Part shown: one piece after another, positions 1 to 12,720 of the stretch
Numbering within the stretch: the first letter of the stretch is position 1
Layout of the letters: each line of letters opens with the position of its first letter
Origin: Delphinapterus leucas
Taxonomy: Eukaryota > Chordata > Mammalia > Artiodactyla > Monodontidae
Direction of reading: 5' to 3'
Assembly: GCF_002288925.2 (NCBI RefSeq)
Contig: NW_022097996.1
Location: forward strand, 7,573,905 to 7,637,904
DNA: 64,000 nt
Notes under the pieces: generated by a model
Databases searched by the model: none
Seen by the model: only the letters and a program-made list of their open reading frames with translations
What the model was told of the DNA's origin: nothing
Translations under genes and position numbers: made by a program

Positions 1-354
1 ATGCACTCTGTCTCGCAGCAGCGAGTCTGAGGGAACTTTGTCCATATCAGGCGGGCTGTTGAGTCTGCTGGTGTGGCCGTGAAATGGGGTGCTCATAGCT
101 GCTCAGACCTAAGGAGCAATGGACCTTGACCGCCAAAAGGGCCTGTGAACAGGCCTTGGTCATCTTCCCAGAGGAGAGAAACATCGAAAATGAAGCTGGA
201 GAAGAGAATGGACATTTGCCGAGCTTCCCACTTTTTCGGCACTGTGCAGTTTCTCAAGATACAAAAGGGAAGAAGACAAAGGAGTCCACTGTCTAGGAGA
301 CAGACAAGTTGCTTATTTTTTATAATTAAAAAAAAAAGTCTGTTTCCTCTAACC

Positions 355-470
355 TGAATATAAGCTGCAGGACAGCAGGGATTTCCTTCATCCTGTTCAC
401 CAAGGTGTCCAAAGAACTGGCAGTGTGCCTCACGTGTGGCAGACACTCAATAAATACTCATTAACTTAGT
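355..470 (+). repeat. L2 LINE 3' end fragment
   Basis: The segment runs from a diverged 'gcaggacagcaggg' stretch to a closing 'cactcaataaatactca', the usual 3' end of L2 elements. No coding capacity remains. The family is assigned by eye. Confidence 0.55.
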
Positions 471-764
471 GGAACAATTGCAATATTGCAGAGTAAAGAT
501 GGAAGTGTAATCAAGGTGCTGGGAGAATGGTGGAGAAGGTTAATGCCAGAGGGGTGACAATTGGACTGGGTTTTGAAGGATGAATAGGAGTTCATCAGGG
601 AGAGACAGTATCAAAGATTTTTTTTTTCTTCAGTTAGATTTCAAGATAAACTTTCTGTTTATACTTATGAGACCCTTAAGTAAGCTATGATAGGAGGTGA
701 AGGTATGAGACATAGAGGAAGAATAAATGTCTTGAGGTTTCCACAGCAGGGAAGAGAATTGACA

Positions 765-945
765 GATATTAATGGCATGCCTTGTGTGTGCCCAATGCTG
801 TGCCAAGCACTTAATGCGTGATATCTTATTCCTTCTAACCCTCCTATCAGATAGGCATTTGACAAATGGGCTTGCAGGCTTAGAGGCTTCAGTAACTTGC
901 TCTGGGTCTCAGAGCTTGCTGGGGTTGGAGACTGGAATAGACCTA
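765..945 (-). repeat. MIR SINE fragment
   Basis: Read on the minus strand this follows the MIR pattern. On the plus strand one sees 'gtgccaagcactta', then the lost-core region, then 'cagtaacttgctctgggtc'. It is ancient and diverged. Confidence 0.55.
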
Positions 946-1934
946 GGGCTTTCCACCTCCAGAGCTACTGTTATTTCCTGGGCAGGCTGGCCCTTCTTCA
1001 AGGCAGGGGACCCGGTCATCTTAACCATAAAACAAATGAATTAAATGCCCCTCCAGAAATAGAGCCTTCTGTTAAAAGCTCCAGGCTCCAAGGCAAGAGC
1101 TTGAAAATAAACTCTAAGGCTTTCTCATTTAAAAAAAAAAAAAAGTCATCTGAGCCTGTGGCCTTTCTGCTTTACTTTCTCCTAGTTCACTCCTATGCCT
1201 CCACTGTCCGTCCTCCAGCCCGAGGGCTTGGGGACACTCAGAAGCTCCAGGAGGAGCCCAGAGCTGATCCATCCGTCAAGACCTTGAAAGGCCCAGGGCA
1301 GGTTTGGGGGGCAGGAGAGAGGGATGGGGGAGCCTGGTTGTTACAGAAGGGAAGCACAGCCCGGAGGTCCCTAGCCCCATTCCCTGGGGGGGAGGGGGCC
1401 ATGGGGTGGAAAGGGTTGGAGGGGAAGAAGGAAAGATAAGCCAGCAGTCGTTTGTCTTTTTAATTGGCTCAAATGCTCGGAGGAGAGTGGAGTTTTTATC
1501 CTGCCTCTGGGGCTGGACCAGGTCCAAGCTCCAGCCCGAGGAGCTGGAGCCCTGCAGTGTGGGGCTGCAGGGGGAGACTGTGCTCTGCCCTTCACCCGGA
1601 GGGGCCCCTGGGGGGGACGGCTCGGGAGACAGGCTGGGAGGCAGCAACACGTGGTCAGAGGCGGCTTTTGCTTCTCCGGCATTTCAGAAATTTGAAACAG
1701 TAATTCAGCCACTGAAATAGACATATTTTAAAGAATCCGTGGCATCTGAAGGCCCCTCCTAATTCATTCCTGTGCCTGTGGATGGAGACTGTCAACCAGC
1801 TAGGCCTAAAGGTGTCTACGGGGAGGGAGAGTTGTGAGGTGTTTGTCTGGAACTTGAACTTTCCTTTACTAAGGACAGTATAGATGCTGCTCAAGCGCTC
1901 AGGATCGTAATGTATCCCCTCATATTTGCCAGTC
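946..1934. other. Unannotated intergenic stretch
   Basis: No gene or family-assignable repeat is seen. A poly(A) run of about 15 bases near 1130 may be the tail of an old retroposon. Reading frames of 100-180 codons here are G+C-driven, overlap on both strands and have no recognisable domain. Confidence 0.5.
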
Positions 1935-2150
1935 CATTTATAATCAGCAATGCCCTGTTGCATTTATTATCCCCTTTGGGTCTCTGAAACAATCTGGTGC
2001 AAAAGGCAAGACAGGTATACCTTCCCACGTCACAGGTCACATACGAGGAAACTGCAGCTCCAAGAAGCTGGTGACGTTCTAAGAACTCCCAGCTTTGCAG
2101 CTGGGACTCAAATCCAGGTCTTCTAGTTCTGAAGCCGGGGGCTGGCCTCC
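1935..2150 (-). repeat. MIR SINE fragment
   Basis: 'gaggaaactgcagctccaagaagctggtgac' followed by 'gggactcaaatccaggtc' is a diverged MIR read in antisense. Confidence 0.55.
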
Positions 2151-2689
2151 AAAGCAGTCCACCCCACAGAGGAGCCGTACAGGCAGATGCCTGGTGTGGC
2201 CTGGTGGTCCCCAACGATGGATGTTGGTGCAGCTTCCAGGGGGCAGACAGCTCAGTTCAAGTTCCCACTCGGAGCACGTCTCAGCCTGGCGAGCCATCGT
2301 GGTGGGTGAAGGATGCTCCCACTGCAGGGAGGGAAGGGGTTCCTGGGAGCGTGATTGGTCCCAAGAGGGAATAATGAGGGCAGAGGGGGGAGGGGGAAGA
2401 TGGTATGGTCCCAGTTAGTACTGGGGTATCCAGGCAACCAAAAAAGCAGATTCAGCCAGGTCTGAGTGAGTGTTTTGGGTAAGGGTCCTCGGGATGCTGA
2501 AGGATGCCTGTAGCACCTGGGTCTCCAAGATCTTTCTTCAAGGAGATTCTACCCCATCTTTGACTAAAGTGGAGCTCCATTGCCTCAATACGTTTAGGCC
2601 TGAAGTGTCCAGTTAAAAATCTCGATGGTCCTGTGGTTTATAAAGGATTTGACAGAGGCTGTTCTTCATCCATCCTTTATGAGAGAGAC

Positions 2690-2835
2690 GGGGCTGGGGT
2701 TAGTACTGTCACGCTTCCTTCGAGGAGGAGACAGGCTCAGAGATGGAAGGTGACTTTTTCCAGATAAATGACTGCACTGAGGAATTCAAACTCTACTTCC
2801 GATCCTGAGTAGAGCCCCTCCACGCCACTACTCCA
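2690..2835 (-). repeat. MIR SINE fragment
   Basis: Contains 'gacaggctcagagatggaaggtgac' and 'aggaattcaaactc', matching the antisense MIR core and tRNA-related head with substitutions. Confidence 0.45.
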
Positions 2836-2894
2836 GCTGCCCCACCTCCTGCGGTGCTGTCCCTGCCAGTCTCCAGATATACCTATCCTTTTGG

Positions 2895-3350
2895 TTTTTA
2901 ATTGTGGTAAAGTATACATAACATAACAGTCCCCATTTTAACTGTTTCGGGGCGTACAATTCAATGGCATTCAGTACAGTCACACTGGTGTGTAACCACC
3001 AGCGCCATCCATCTCCAGAACTGGCCCATCACTCCAAACTGGAACTCCGTGTCCACTAAACACGAACTCCCCCTTTCCCCTCCCCCAATCCCCTGGCTAC
3101 CCCCATCCTACTTTCTGTCTCTATGAGTGTGATTACTTAGGTACCTCATGTAAGTGGGATTATACAATATTTGTCCTTCTGTGACTAGCTTCTTTCACTT
3201 AGCAGAATGTCCTCAAGTTTCATTCATTGTAGCCTGTGTCAGAGTTCCCTTCCTTTTTAAGGCTGAACAATATCCCATTGTATGGCTAGACCACATTTTG
3301 TTTACCCATGATCCATTGGTGGACTCTTGGGTTGTTTCCACCTTTCCAAA
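2895..3350 (-). mobile_element. L1 LINE 3' fragment (ORF2 end and 3'UTR)
   Basis: The plus strand reads 'taaagtatacataacataaca', then 'ttactttctgtctctatgagtg', then 'ttaaggctgaacaatatcccattgtatgg' and a terminal 'gggttgtttccacc'. This is the reverse complement of the end of L1 ORF2 and its 3'UTR. It is a 5'-truncated, mutated copy that cannot encode a working protein. Confidence 0.8.
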
Positions 3351-4236
3351 TCTCCCTCCTGCTATGACTCAGCTCAGGTGTTACCTCCTGCACAAACCCA
3401 ACTGCACACAGTTGCCGAACATGTCCAGGAACGGAAGGCGAGAGTTGTCTGGGGACTTGCACGGGGGGAGGTAGCCCCTTCCCCACGCCAGCATTCCCAG
3501 GTGCCTTGAGCAGGAGAGAGAGCAAAGCCTGCTTGTTGCCCAAACCTGTGCCAATCTAAGGCCTGGCATTGTGTTCCTGGCACTGAGAGTCGCTTGTTGG
3601 AAATGACTGAATACATCAGACTCATAGGGTGGCCTTTTCTTCCAGAAAGGAAATGTTTGTGTCAAGTCCCAGTGAGACGCTCTACTGGTTGGAAGCTACT
3701 GCAGGGCAGGGCGGGACCTCTTGCCCCGAGACAGGCCCCAGCTCAGCCCTCAGACCCGGAGGGAGTCAGGATGACTGAGTCTGAACTCTGAGAGCTCCCA
3801 GGGCTCAGGGTGGGAGGCGTATAAAACCGATTTATTCTTTAGTGGGCATCGATAATTTATAACCACAGACCCCCTCCATCCACTCCTGAACCAGTCAGCA
3901 AGGACTGGGGTCCTGGGGATGAGGCTCCAACGCAGGAAAGAAAATGAAATAAAGCATCAAGGAAAGGAAGAGAGTCGGGAACAGAGGCTAAATGCATCTG
4001 GGAGCGTGAGATGCTTTCTGAAAGTTTGGAGAAGGATTGCTCTAGATGCTCAAGAATGTTTTGCTTAGTCTTTAAAAAAGTAATTTAAAAAAATCACTTT
4101 GGGTTTAGATTGCACATCACTGACCCCTTCCACCAGTGTTGAAACTCCTCAACTTTCCTTCTCACATTCGAAGGAAAAGGGAACCTCAATGCTGGGAGGA
4201 CCAAGTCCCCAGGAAGTGGTGCATTATGGCGATTTG
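3351..4236. other. Unannotated intergenic stretch
   Basis: Mixed-composition sequence. No gene, clear repeat family or simple repeat is seen. Confidence 0.45.
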
Positions 4237-4250
4237 CCAGCAGGTGGCGA
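4237..4250 (+). promoter_or_regulatory. Near-consensus CTCF motif, forward
   Basis: CCAGCAGGTGGCGA matches 13 of 14 positions of the CTCF core CCASYAGRKGGCRS; only the last base is off. It has the same orientation as the match at 7675. Occupancy cannot be judged from sequence. Confidence 0.4.
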
Positions 4251-5199
4251 TAATGTGCCTTGGGGAAAGGCACGTTCGTCTAATTCACAAAGGCCCTGGA
4301 TGGGTTAGTGGGTGGCCAGGGGTTGGGTGAGGGGCATGACTTAGACGTTACTTAATTTTCCTTGCCGTTTGTCAGATGTGGAGTATGACCTGCCAGTGGG
4401 TTAGAGACTACTCCACACAAGATCTGTGGAGGCAAGTTACACTCATGCTACTCTGCTCCAGAGACAAGGAATAAGACCAAGGGGTAGATGCTATGGGAAA
4501 GCAAATTTTGTTCTGACCCAGGGTGAGCTTTACAACAATCAAAGGTGTCAAAGATTTATGGTAGTGAGGTCTTCGTCACCAGAAGTATTCAAGCTTGGGC
4601 AGATGATTCTTTCTTAGTGATATTGTAGAAGGTCCTCAAACATTAGGTGAGGTTGGGTTAGGCGGCCTTTCCAACCCCGGGAGCTTTTCCTGTTATTTTA
4701 CTAAAGGAAAGTGACGATAAGGTCTTGAGCTCATTGAAGGAAGCAGTGTACCTTATTTGCCAGTGACTCACATGTCCCTAGAACATATAGGCACATGTGA
4801 TAAATATGTCAGTAGATACGGCAGGCTTATTAAGCAAACGGGGGCCAGAGAATCGGGATCAGAGCTGCTGTTAGCTCACCTGAGCAACTTATGAGGCCCC
4901 CTCACCTGGCTGATGGTTAACGAGGACCCTTCCCACCTCCCTGATGGTATCTTACCCCCTCCCCAATCTCTCTGCTGGTTGCCATGTCTGTGCTGCCATC
5001 TTGAAACTTCGGGTGAGCATTCAAAGAACCCCACCTCCAAACACCAGCTCTCAGCATCCACCAGGCGTAAGGTGGTAAGGGCAATAATCACTGTCATTTT
5101 TCCTCCCTCCCTCTCTCGGGAGGTGGAGCCAGGCAGGAGTGACACTGCCGCTTTGTACCCGTCTGGGGAGCTGGCCTAAATCCAGCTGAGAACTCAAAG

Positions 5200-5720
5200 T
5201 GTCCTAAAAATACCAGTCCCCACCCGAGTGTCCAGTCCCAGCCCGCACGTCCAGAAAGCCCTGACAGTAACCATATGCCACCACCAAGTCAGTCCAGGCA
5301 GCCTTGGCAAATGTCAGCCACAGTTGCTCATAATCTTCCGGGAGGGAGGGCGGGGCCAGAAATGACCGGTTTCTTTATCCGCATCACCCAGATATAAACA
5401 ATATCGGGGAGCTGTGACAGGGAGCCCCCCTGAACCATTTCTCCCTGAGCAGAGTTATCCTCAGGCTCGGGGCCCTAATGGCTCCCGGGATTTCGGCTTA
5501 TGAGTCTTATCTGCTGGGGGCAAAAGCACCCCAGTGAAAGACATTTTTGGTGTCCTGTTCTGGATGGCTCGGTAATCCTCTCATTTATGTACGCAGACAA
5601 GGAGATCAAAGCCCCCAGGGTTGCATAAAACATGTCAGGGCTGGGAGTTGTACATCCATTAAAGCTGACAAATGCTTTGTCCAGCTGATGGGCGGTCAGA
5701 TAGCCACCCCGGGGGACAGG
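5200..5720. promoter_or_regulatory. Candidate cis-regulatory module (GATA/FOX/E-box cluster)
   Basis: Within about 500 bp there are: a near-MEF2 site CTAAAAATAC (5203); GATA cores at 5374-5379, 5391-5394 and 5402-5405; a forkhead-like TAAACAA at 5395; a strong GATA site read as TCTTATCT at 5505-5512; a CAGCTG E-box at 5682; and another GATA core near 5697. The segment contains no recognisable repeat. Function is inference; in human this side of BLK faces GATA4. Confidence 0.25.
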
Positions 5721-7674
5721 AGAGCTGCGAGGGTTGAAGCAGAGGAGGGCGCCCCGAGCAGGGATGGGGGCGGGAGAGGCAGGGCTGAATGCAGAGCCAG
5801 AGCGGGGCACGCAGGGTGGGTGTGGTACCCAGGCCCCAGCCTCCGGCAGCGCCCCAGTCTTCCGTGTGGACGGTTGATGATTTCTCAGTCTTATGACAAG
5901 TGCTGTGCAGAAAAGGAGGTTCAAGATGCCCTTCCAAGAATCCCCAGGACCTTCTGTGTGGACATGGCGGGATCAACAGACATGGAATAGGACTGGAAAT
6001 CCTGAGAGCCAGGAGGGCAGAGAAGAGGCAAGAAAGAAAAAGGCAAGGAGGGAATGTCCTCAGTTCTCTTCTAAAAAAGCACGAGACTGAAGTGCTCATC
6101 TGTAGCCCAACCTGTCACCTCTGCGGTTGCCATCATGTCCTCCAATTCTCTGGCTCAGGCAGGAGTGTGCTCTCTGGGGTACATGGAAGAGGGAGACCTT
6201 CGTGGAGTTCCTCCTCAAGGGAAATCATCAGTATCCCTCGGCTTTCAGGGGGCTTACTCTGCAAACGGTGGAGCAAAGCGTTCCCGAGGGTGTCTGATGC
6301 TCTCCTGGTCTGTGGGAGAACACAGGCCACTGTTCATGCCCAGATAAGGAGAGGTCTAGGTCAGAATGTGCTTGGGTCTGTGTGTGGGTGTGAGAGACAG
6401 AGAGAGACAGGGACAGAGGGGCCGAGACCTGCACCAGGAGCCCTGGCTGCTGCTGCGCCCCCAGGACTGTGACACAGAGGGTATTCTTCATAGGTGCAGG
6501 AACCCGTGATTCGAGCTGCTGAGCTGTACCGATGCCTGCAAAGATCATTCTGTTTTTTTCCTAACTTGTGGGCCTTCCAGGGGAGCCTCGTGGCAACTGC
6601 ACAGCCTGTGCTGGCTTCACAAGGGAAGTCTCCCTCCCTGCCCAAGTGAGCAGGTGGGAGCCACCCTAGGAAATGCCAGGGAGGCCTTGTCTTTAGTTCT
6701 GAGAGATGCTCTGTACAGTTGCTAGGAGAGAAACTGGTTCTCACAGTTGCTCTGGCTTTGCTCCTCTGCCCCTGGGTCCGTTTGTCCAGTGCCGGGCTCC
6801 TGGTTGTAGTTCTAGAAGAAGTGCAGTCAGTGAGCCTTCCCTTTCCTCGCGTAGGGATCTGCTGTCCCCATCACACCTCCATTCGTCCCCGTAGACCTTG
6901 TCTCAACCTGGACGCTAAGGAAGTGATGCTCCAGGCAGCCCCTACTTATGGATGGGTTTGTTTGGAAATAGTAACACACTTCCTTGTGGAAACAATGTAA
7001 TAGTTCCAATCCCCTACCCCACCTCCCAATCTATTTAAACCCATTGTCTAAAATGACGTGTATTTGCAACAAAAAGTAAATGATCTTGCAAACTCATAAT
7101 TTACATGAACAAAATAACAGATTCAATAAAGCAATCATTTTCCTTTCCTAAATGCTAGTTCTTGAGGAGACATAGAGTTTTAATCAGAAGAAGGTGGAGA
7201 AATAGATGGAGACTTTTGCATGTACCCGAGGGGGCTCCTGAGTATCACCTATGAGTACCGTGCTGTAGAGATTGATAACATTGCTCTGCTTTTTAAAAAT
7301 TGTGCTTAGTTTCAAACCTAATGTATTTTCCTGCCATTCATACAGATCCTTTGCTGTCTTTTATTAATGGTGGCTGGGGTCATTTAAGGAAATCCCCCCT
7401 GTCCCAAAACAAAATTCAGGAAAGAAGAAAAGAAAGCAAGATAGGAAGGGGGAGAGGTTTCCCCTGAGAACGCTGGGAGTGAGCTAAGGCAGAGATGCAG
7501 GAGTTAAGAGGGAACATGTGTATATGTGAACAAGTGTATGATCTGGAGTGAACTAAGTTGTGCACAGAGAACCACAGAACGTTGTGAAGAGGTGAGGACA
7601 GAGTGTATGTAATTCCTTCAAAGAGAAAGGGGAGATGCCCACCTAGAGATCTGTCTCTCGCTTTTTATCTCTAG
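5721..7674. other. Unannotated intergenic stretch
   Basis: No gene is seen. There is a short GT/GA-rich simple tract near 6375-6420. The stretch 7010-7140 is AT-rich and unassigned. Confidence 0.45.
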
Positions 7675-7688
7675 CCACCAGAGGGCAG
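7675..7688 (+). promoter_or_regulatory. Consensus CTCF motif, forward
   Basis: CCACCAGAGGGCAG fits all 14 positions of CCASYAGRKGGCRS. It points toward BLK and is convergent with the reverse match at 23307. A match to this degenerate motif is suggestive, not proof of binding. Confidence 0.5.
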
Positions 7689-8699
7689 CACCAGCCCAGG
7701 ACGCTTTGGTTGCTTTGGGCAGTGAGTCTGGTGGGTGAGACCTGCAGGGGCAGCTCTCCAGCGGCCTGGACCTGCTTAGTCTCAGCTCCCCCGCCTCACA
7801 GCAAAGACCACTTCATTCCCACCTTCACTCCAAGCTCTGAGACAAATCTTGATGAATCTGGTTTTCATGTTTATTCCTGTGTCACCGAAGCTTTGATTTT
7901 TGTCCTTGGCACCAAGTTCTCACTTGTACCCCAATTCCCACCACTCCTTTTTACCTCCTGACCACTGCTTCCTCTTAAAAAAAAAAAAAAAAGCTCTCCT
8001 AGATCTTTATACCTCAATCTCCTCTCTCCCCTGTGCCCCCAGGATTAGAGTCCTGTCCTCCTGCCTCACAGAACTTCCTGACTATGCAGAAACTGGCATC
8101 CACTGCAAGGTTTCCCACTGCTGACGTATCTGATAAAACTGCTTGCCGGGATGTTGCCTTTGCCCACGATGGTAGGTCCTGTCTGGAGTCTGTCCCACCC
8201 CCTGTGCTGGGGTCGCCTCTTCAGCTCTGCCCCTCCTGCCCGGCCCCCAGGCTACTGCGGTTAAATTTCTCAATCCAGCAGTATCAGGAAGGGGGACAGC
8301 CACACGCTTAGACCCTCCGTGGTGCCACATGGTTTAGGACAAAGCTGACACTCCTTAAGAAGGTAGATTCCAGGATCTTTCCCCATCTTCTTCTCCAGCC
8401 TCTCCTCTCTCATCTCTTTATGCACACCTTTTGCTCAGTCATCCCCTGCGTAAGCTCTTTTTGTTGGTGTTTCGAAGTCCCTCGTGGGCTTTTCCTTCTT
8501 TCTAAAACAATCTTCTCCAACACGAGCCTGGCTAACTCCTCAACTTGATTTAAAGCTCAGCTCAAGCAGCTTGTCCCATGGCAATCCCTCCCCGATGCCT
8601 GACCTGGGGTAGGCAGACCCTACCTGCTTACTATTCCAACTCCTATTCAGTGTTTTGTGGAATTACACAGCCCCTGCGAAGCCAGTTGACCATGGTGTC

Positions 8700-8815
8700 C
8701 CCCATACAGTGTACGTCTGGTGGAAAGGGACTGCACTCATGTACTCTGCATTTCTAGTGCCTGGACAACACGTGTCTTTGTGAGCGAACATTGACTGTTC
8801 AATGAATCATGGGGT
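8700..8815 (+). repeat. L2 LINE 3' fragment
   Basis: 'gggactgcactcatgtactc...agtgcctggacaacacg...attgactgttcaatgaatca' follows the L2 3' end pattern. Confidence 0.45.
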
Positions 8816-10809
8816 GAGTCAAGGGTATTTGAATGATATACTGAAGCATTTTCCTAAGTATGTTCCTAGAAATTGTATTTCCACAGAATGATAGATATTA
8901 GTGGAGAAAGGTTTCTGTACAAAATTAATTTGGAGAAATGCTAGATTAAGCGAAGTAAAACAGACTTCTTTTTTGAAGTATTTTTCGCACTTTAAAGTAT
9001 GCAATGTGTATTACTATCTCAAGGAGTGATTACATAGCGCTGTCGGGCGCACCTCTGGGAAACGCTGCCGTAATCCTGTATCGGTTCTCATATGAAGCAC
9101 AGGGAGAGACAGGAATGTGATCTCTCTTGTGGGAATAAGTCATCATGGCCATAGTAACACATATCCTGCTTCCATGTTTAATTAACCAAGTATCCACTAC
9201 ACTTACTACCTTCTTATACTAGTAACACTGGCTTTTCATAGCCTTATAAAATCTGTGGAAAATTGATTGTGCACCAGCATTCCATCCCAGGAATGTTGGG
9301 AGGTAAGGCCACGTCATCATTTCTTTATATTTTCAACCCAGACGTTCCTTTAGTCAGGGACCCTCTTCCTTTTCCCTACCGGATGGAATTCATTTGCCTA
9401 ATTTGTGAGCGTTGACGTTATTTGTGCCCTTCTGCTGCACAATTACTTCCCTGGGTTTCAGTGGGACCCAGCAATTGGCCACCATTGGCCTCTTGGAGAC
9501 ACACTCGTCACAGAGAGTCTCCAAAATTCCATTGTTCACCTTTTGGCTGCTGTGAATAAGGCTGCTATGAAGTGGGATGGACAGCCAACTTTCATTTTAC
9601 TTTAATGGTGTAGGCGAGCGTCATTTCCGGGAGGAGAAGGGGGAGAGGGTGGCATCCCTGAGTCACACCAGGCAAGTTAGGTTGTCATGCATCTAAGGTG
9701 CCCGGCTACATAAGTGTTTTGTGGCCGTAGCCTTATTCCAACGGATCTAAGAGGCAGGAAATAGAAGGTAAGAGACTCCAAGGCAGATCCCGAACTCATC
9801 TGAGGTGGATCTTGCAAGTTCAGGGGAAGAATCGACCTAAGGAAGGAAACGTGAAGCAGAGCGTGAAATGACCCTGGGGGCTCTCCACCTCCTCTCAAAG
9901 TGGGTGAGGCCAGATTGGCAGGATAAAGAACGTGAGCTGGCAGGCATGTGCCAGGCCTCCCTTAGAGACCGTGCTGTAAGTGGAAACGTGGCATCTCCCT
10001 GGCCCCAGAATTCTTACACCCTGCGGTCTGCACACCCACTAGCCTGGCCAGGGTGGGTACTAGAAACTCAGTCCTGACTGTTAGCTGGAGATTTTTTGGA
10101 CCCCTCATTTTCCCCTCCTGGCGTATCCTGCCACCACTTCTTTGCTGCTTACTTTTTTTTTTTTTAAACCAGTAAAAGTGAGTTGATTTGAGAATAGCCA
10201 AAGGAATTGCAATTCAGGAGGCATGAACTATGGAGGCCTACAGGCAAATCCAGAGAACAAGAAAGGGAAGCTTAATTTTATAGGGAAAAGGGAGGGAGTT
10301 GAGAAGGGCTGCAGGAACCACAGAATCTATTGGAGGAAGCTGAGTCCAACGTATTTTGCTGCTTACTTTAAGGCACGTGTAGAGGAAAAGAATGAAGAGG
10401 AAACGTAAGTCTTTACACAGATTCTTATGAACGGTCCTGATCAGGGAGAGGAGATCACCGTCAAAGTGTCTGCAGTATCTGAAGATGTCAGCGTATTGAT
10501 CACTCGGTAAGCAATTATTTCCTGGCCCTTCAGTCCTCCGAAGCAGGTGGAGGCTGAGGCAATGGGCCGGGGATCCTGGGTCTGGTGTGGCGGAAGTTCA
10601 AGGTGGGGGGAGGTGAGGTCATGTGAGGCACGCTGGGAAGCCAGATGGCGTGATGGGGAGAGGGGAGGAACCAGAGCGACCCAGAACAAACAAGGCTGGA
10701 GGAAGACAGAAAGGATGACAATTATTTAAGATGCTGAGCATTTCCTGTATGCCACGCTTCATCCACAGGACTAACGGGGAGAATATCTAGAAAGAACTGT
10801 AGGAAGAAG
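8816..10809. other. Unannotated intergenic stretch
   Basis: No gene is supported. There is a T12 run near 10151. Most of it is unique-looking sequence without a recognisable family. Confidence 0.45.
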
Positions 10810-10985
10810 GGCAAGAATTTTGGTGTCAGAAGGACCCAAGTTGTGATCCAGTCTCAGCTGATTGTTTGCCTAACCGGTTCTCAGTTTTCTCATCCATAAA
10901 ATGAGAGTAAGACTGGAACCCACTTTATAAGGGCAGAATTACATAATAGGACCAAACTCTGAGGGTGTAGTAAGCACTTGGACAT
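10810..10985 (+). repeat. MIR SINE
   Basis: 'ttctcagttttctcatccataaaatgagag' followed by a trailing 'agtaagcacttgg' is a sense MIR with moderate divergence. Confidence 0.65.
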
Positions 10986-11784
10986 GGGAAGTACTTAGTA
11001 GATGGTAGCCTCCATTATTTTTGTGGTTTTGACTATAATTTATACCCCTCTCAGGCAGGGTCCGTGCCTGACTGTGTGTCCCTCGAGTTCAGCGCCATCC
11101 CCGGCACATGGCACCCACGGGAAGACTGGAAAGGGAAGCTGGGGCATCTGTACCTCGGGGATGATGGGGGACGATGAACAAGCCAAGTGTGTGGAGGGCC
11201 TGACCCACAGCGAGCGGTCCCCATACAGCAGCTACTCGTATTGAATTAGGACCCGCGGTGCTGGAGCCTGGCTTCAGCCCCGGGCTGCTCGGCCCAGACC
11301 CCGGACTGGCCGCCTCTGTGGACCAGGGAAGGGAGGAGGCTTAGTGGTCAGGCCTGGTGAGACTGACTCCCAGCTAATTTGGGGAAACACTTAGCTACTT
11401 GAGCCTCTGTAAACAGTGCAAATAACTAGTGAGACGTTTTCTCATACCTCCCCTCATCAGCAGAGCGGGCATAATTATTACCCCCACGTTAGGACATGGA
11501 TGCTGGGGTTCAGGAGGTTGAGAGCCTGCTTGAAGCCCACACACCTGGTGAGTGGAGGTCCCACCTGAGCCAGCTGACCACAAGACCTGTAGCCTTCACA
11601 AAGGAGAGAAATGTGACTGGGTTTGCCCAGCTCTGCAGGGGCCTTTCAGCTTCAAAGTTCTGTGATTCTATCTCCATGTTCCTTCACTGACGGATGTCAC
11701 AGACCACACTGCCTCTTTGGCCCATCCCAGGGGCCTTAGCATCTTAGGAAAAGACTTCTGGGGAGGGCAGAACTCATAGCGGGA

Positions 11785-11940
11785 AGGTGCTGACTGGTAC
11801 TGAGTGCTTCTCTGTGTCCGGACACTGCACTGGGTACCGCACAATCCGATGCTCACAAATATTACAGGCCAAGCAAGAGGACGCATTATCCTCCATTTGC
11901 AGAAGAAGAGACTGAGGTTCACAGTGGTCCCATGGAATGC
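11785..11940 (-). repeat. MIR SINE
   Basis: 'actgagtgcttctctgtgtccggacactg' followed by 'gaagagactgaggttcacag' is an antisense MIR. Confidence 0.6.
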
Positions 11941-12494
11941 AAAGGAGTATAAGGGGGAATGCCAGGAGTAAAAATGCCAGAGGGGCAGTGTTTCAGGAAA
12001 GGGGGCCTCAGAGAAGGCCCATCCCTTACCCCACCATCTGCACAAGGTACCTTGGGCATACCTGTGGGTACTGGGTCTTTGGGACAGGTCCTCCTAGGCT
12101 GGGATGCTGCTTTGTCGGCCAGGACCCCCTCCCCCCAGGCCTGTGGCTTCCGGCAGAGGGAGAGATGCTTCCTGGTTCATCCAGATTTGCTGCGGATGCT
12201 GTCGTGTTCATCTCGGTGTTTACACCAACGTCTCTGAGAGCCTTGAGCCTCCGACACAGCCCCCCATCAGCAGGGAGCGTGGAGAGATCCGGATGCCTGA
12301 GCAGCTGCTGGCCCCAGGCTGACCCCCATGACCCCAGAGTTATCGCAGGGATTCAGTGCTGCGGTGGGCCTGAGACCACCAACGACGCAGCCAGGGCAAG
12401 GGGGGGTGGAGCAAAGAGGGAAACTAGGGGAGGCTCCCTCAGGCCCCTGGACCAGCCCTGGCTCCACATGGGTGCTTAGTAAATGCACGCGGCT

Positions 12495-12720
12495 TGCAGG
12501 GACAATAATGCAAACATTGGCTAGCATCTCCTGGGAGCGTTACAGACACTACCTCACTCACCCTCACCACAGCCCTCGAAGTAGGTACCGGTGCTATCCA
12601 GATTCTGTGGCTGAGGAAGCCGAGGTATGTAACAGAGATGGGGTAAATGCCTTTCCTGGGGGCACTCCCCACCTGGGAAGTGACAGCACTGGGATGGTAA
12701 TCCAGGTGTGTCAGCTCCAG
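12495..12720 (-). repeat. MIR SINE
   Basis: Antisense MIR: 'cattggctagcatctcctgg', 'ctcaccacagccctcgaagtagg', 'ggctgaggaagccgagg', then a diverged head. Confidence 0.6.
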
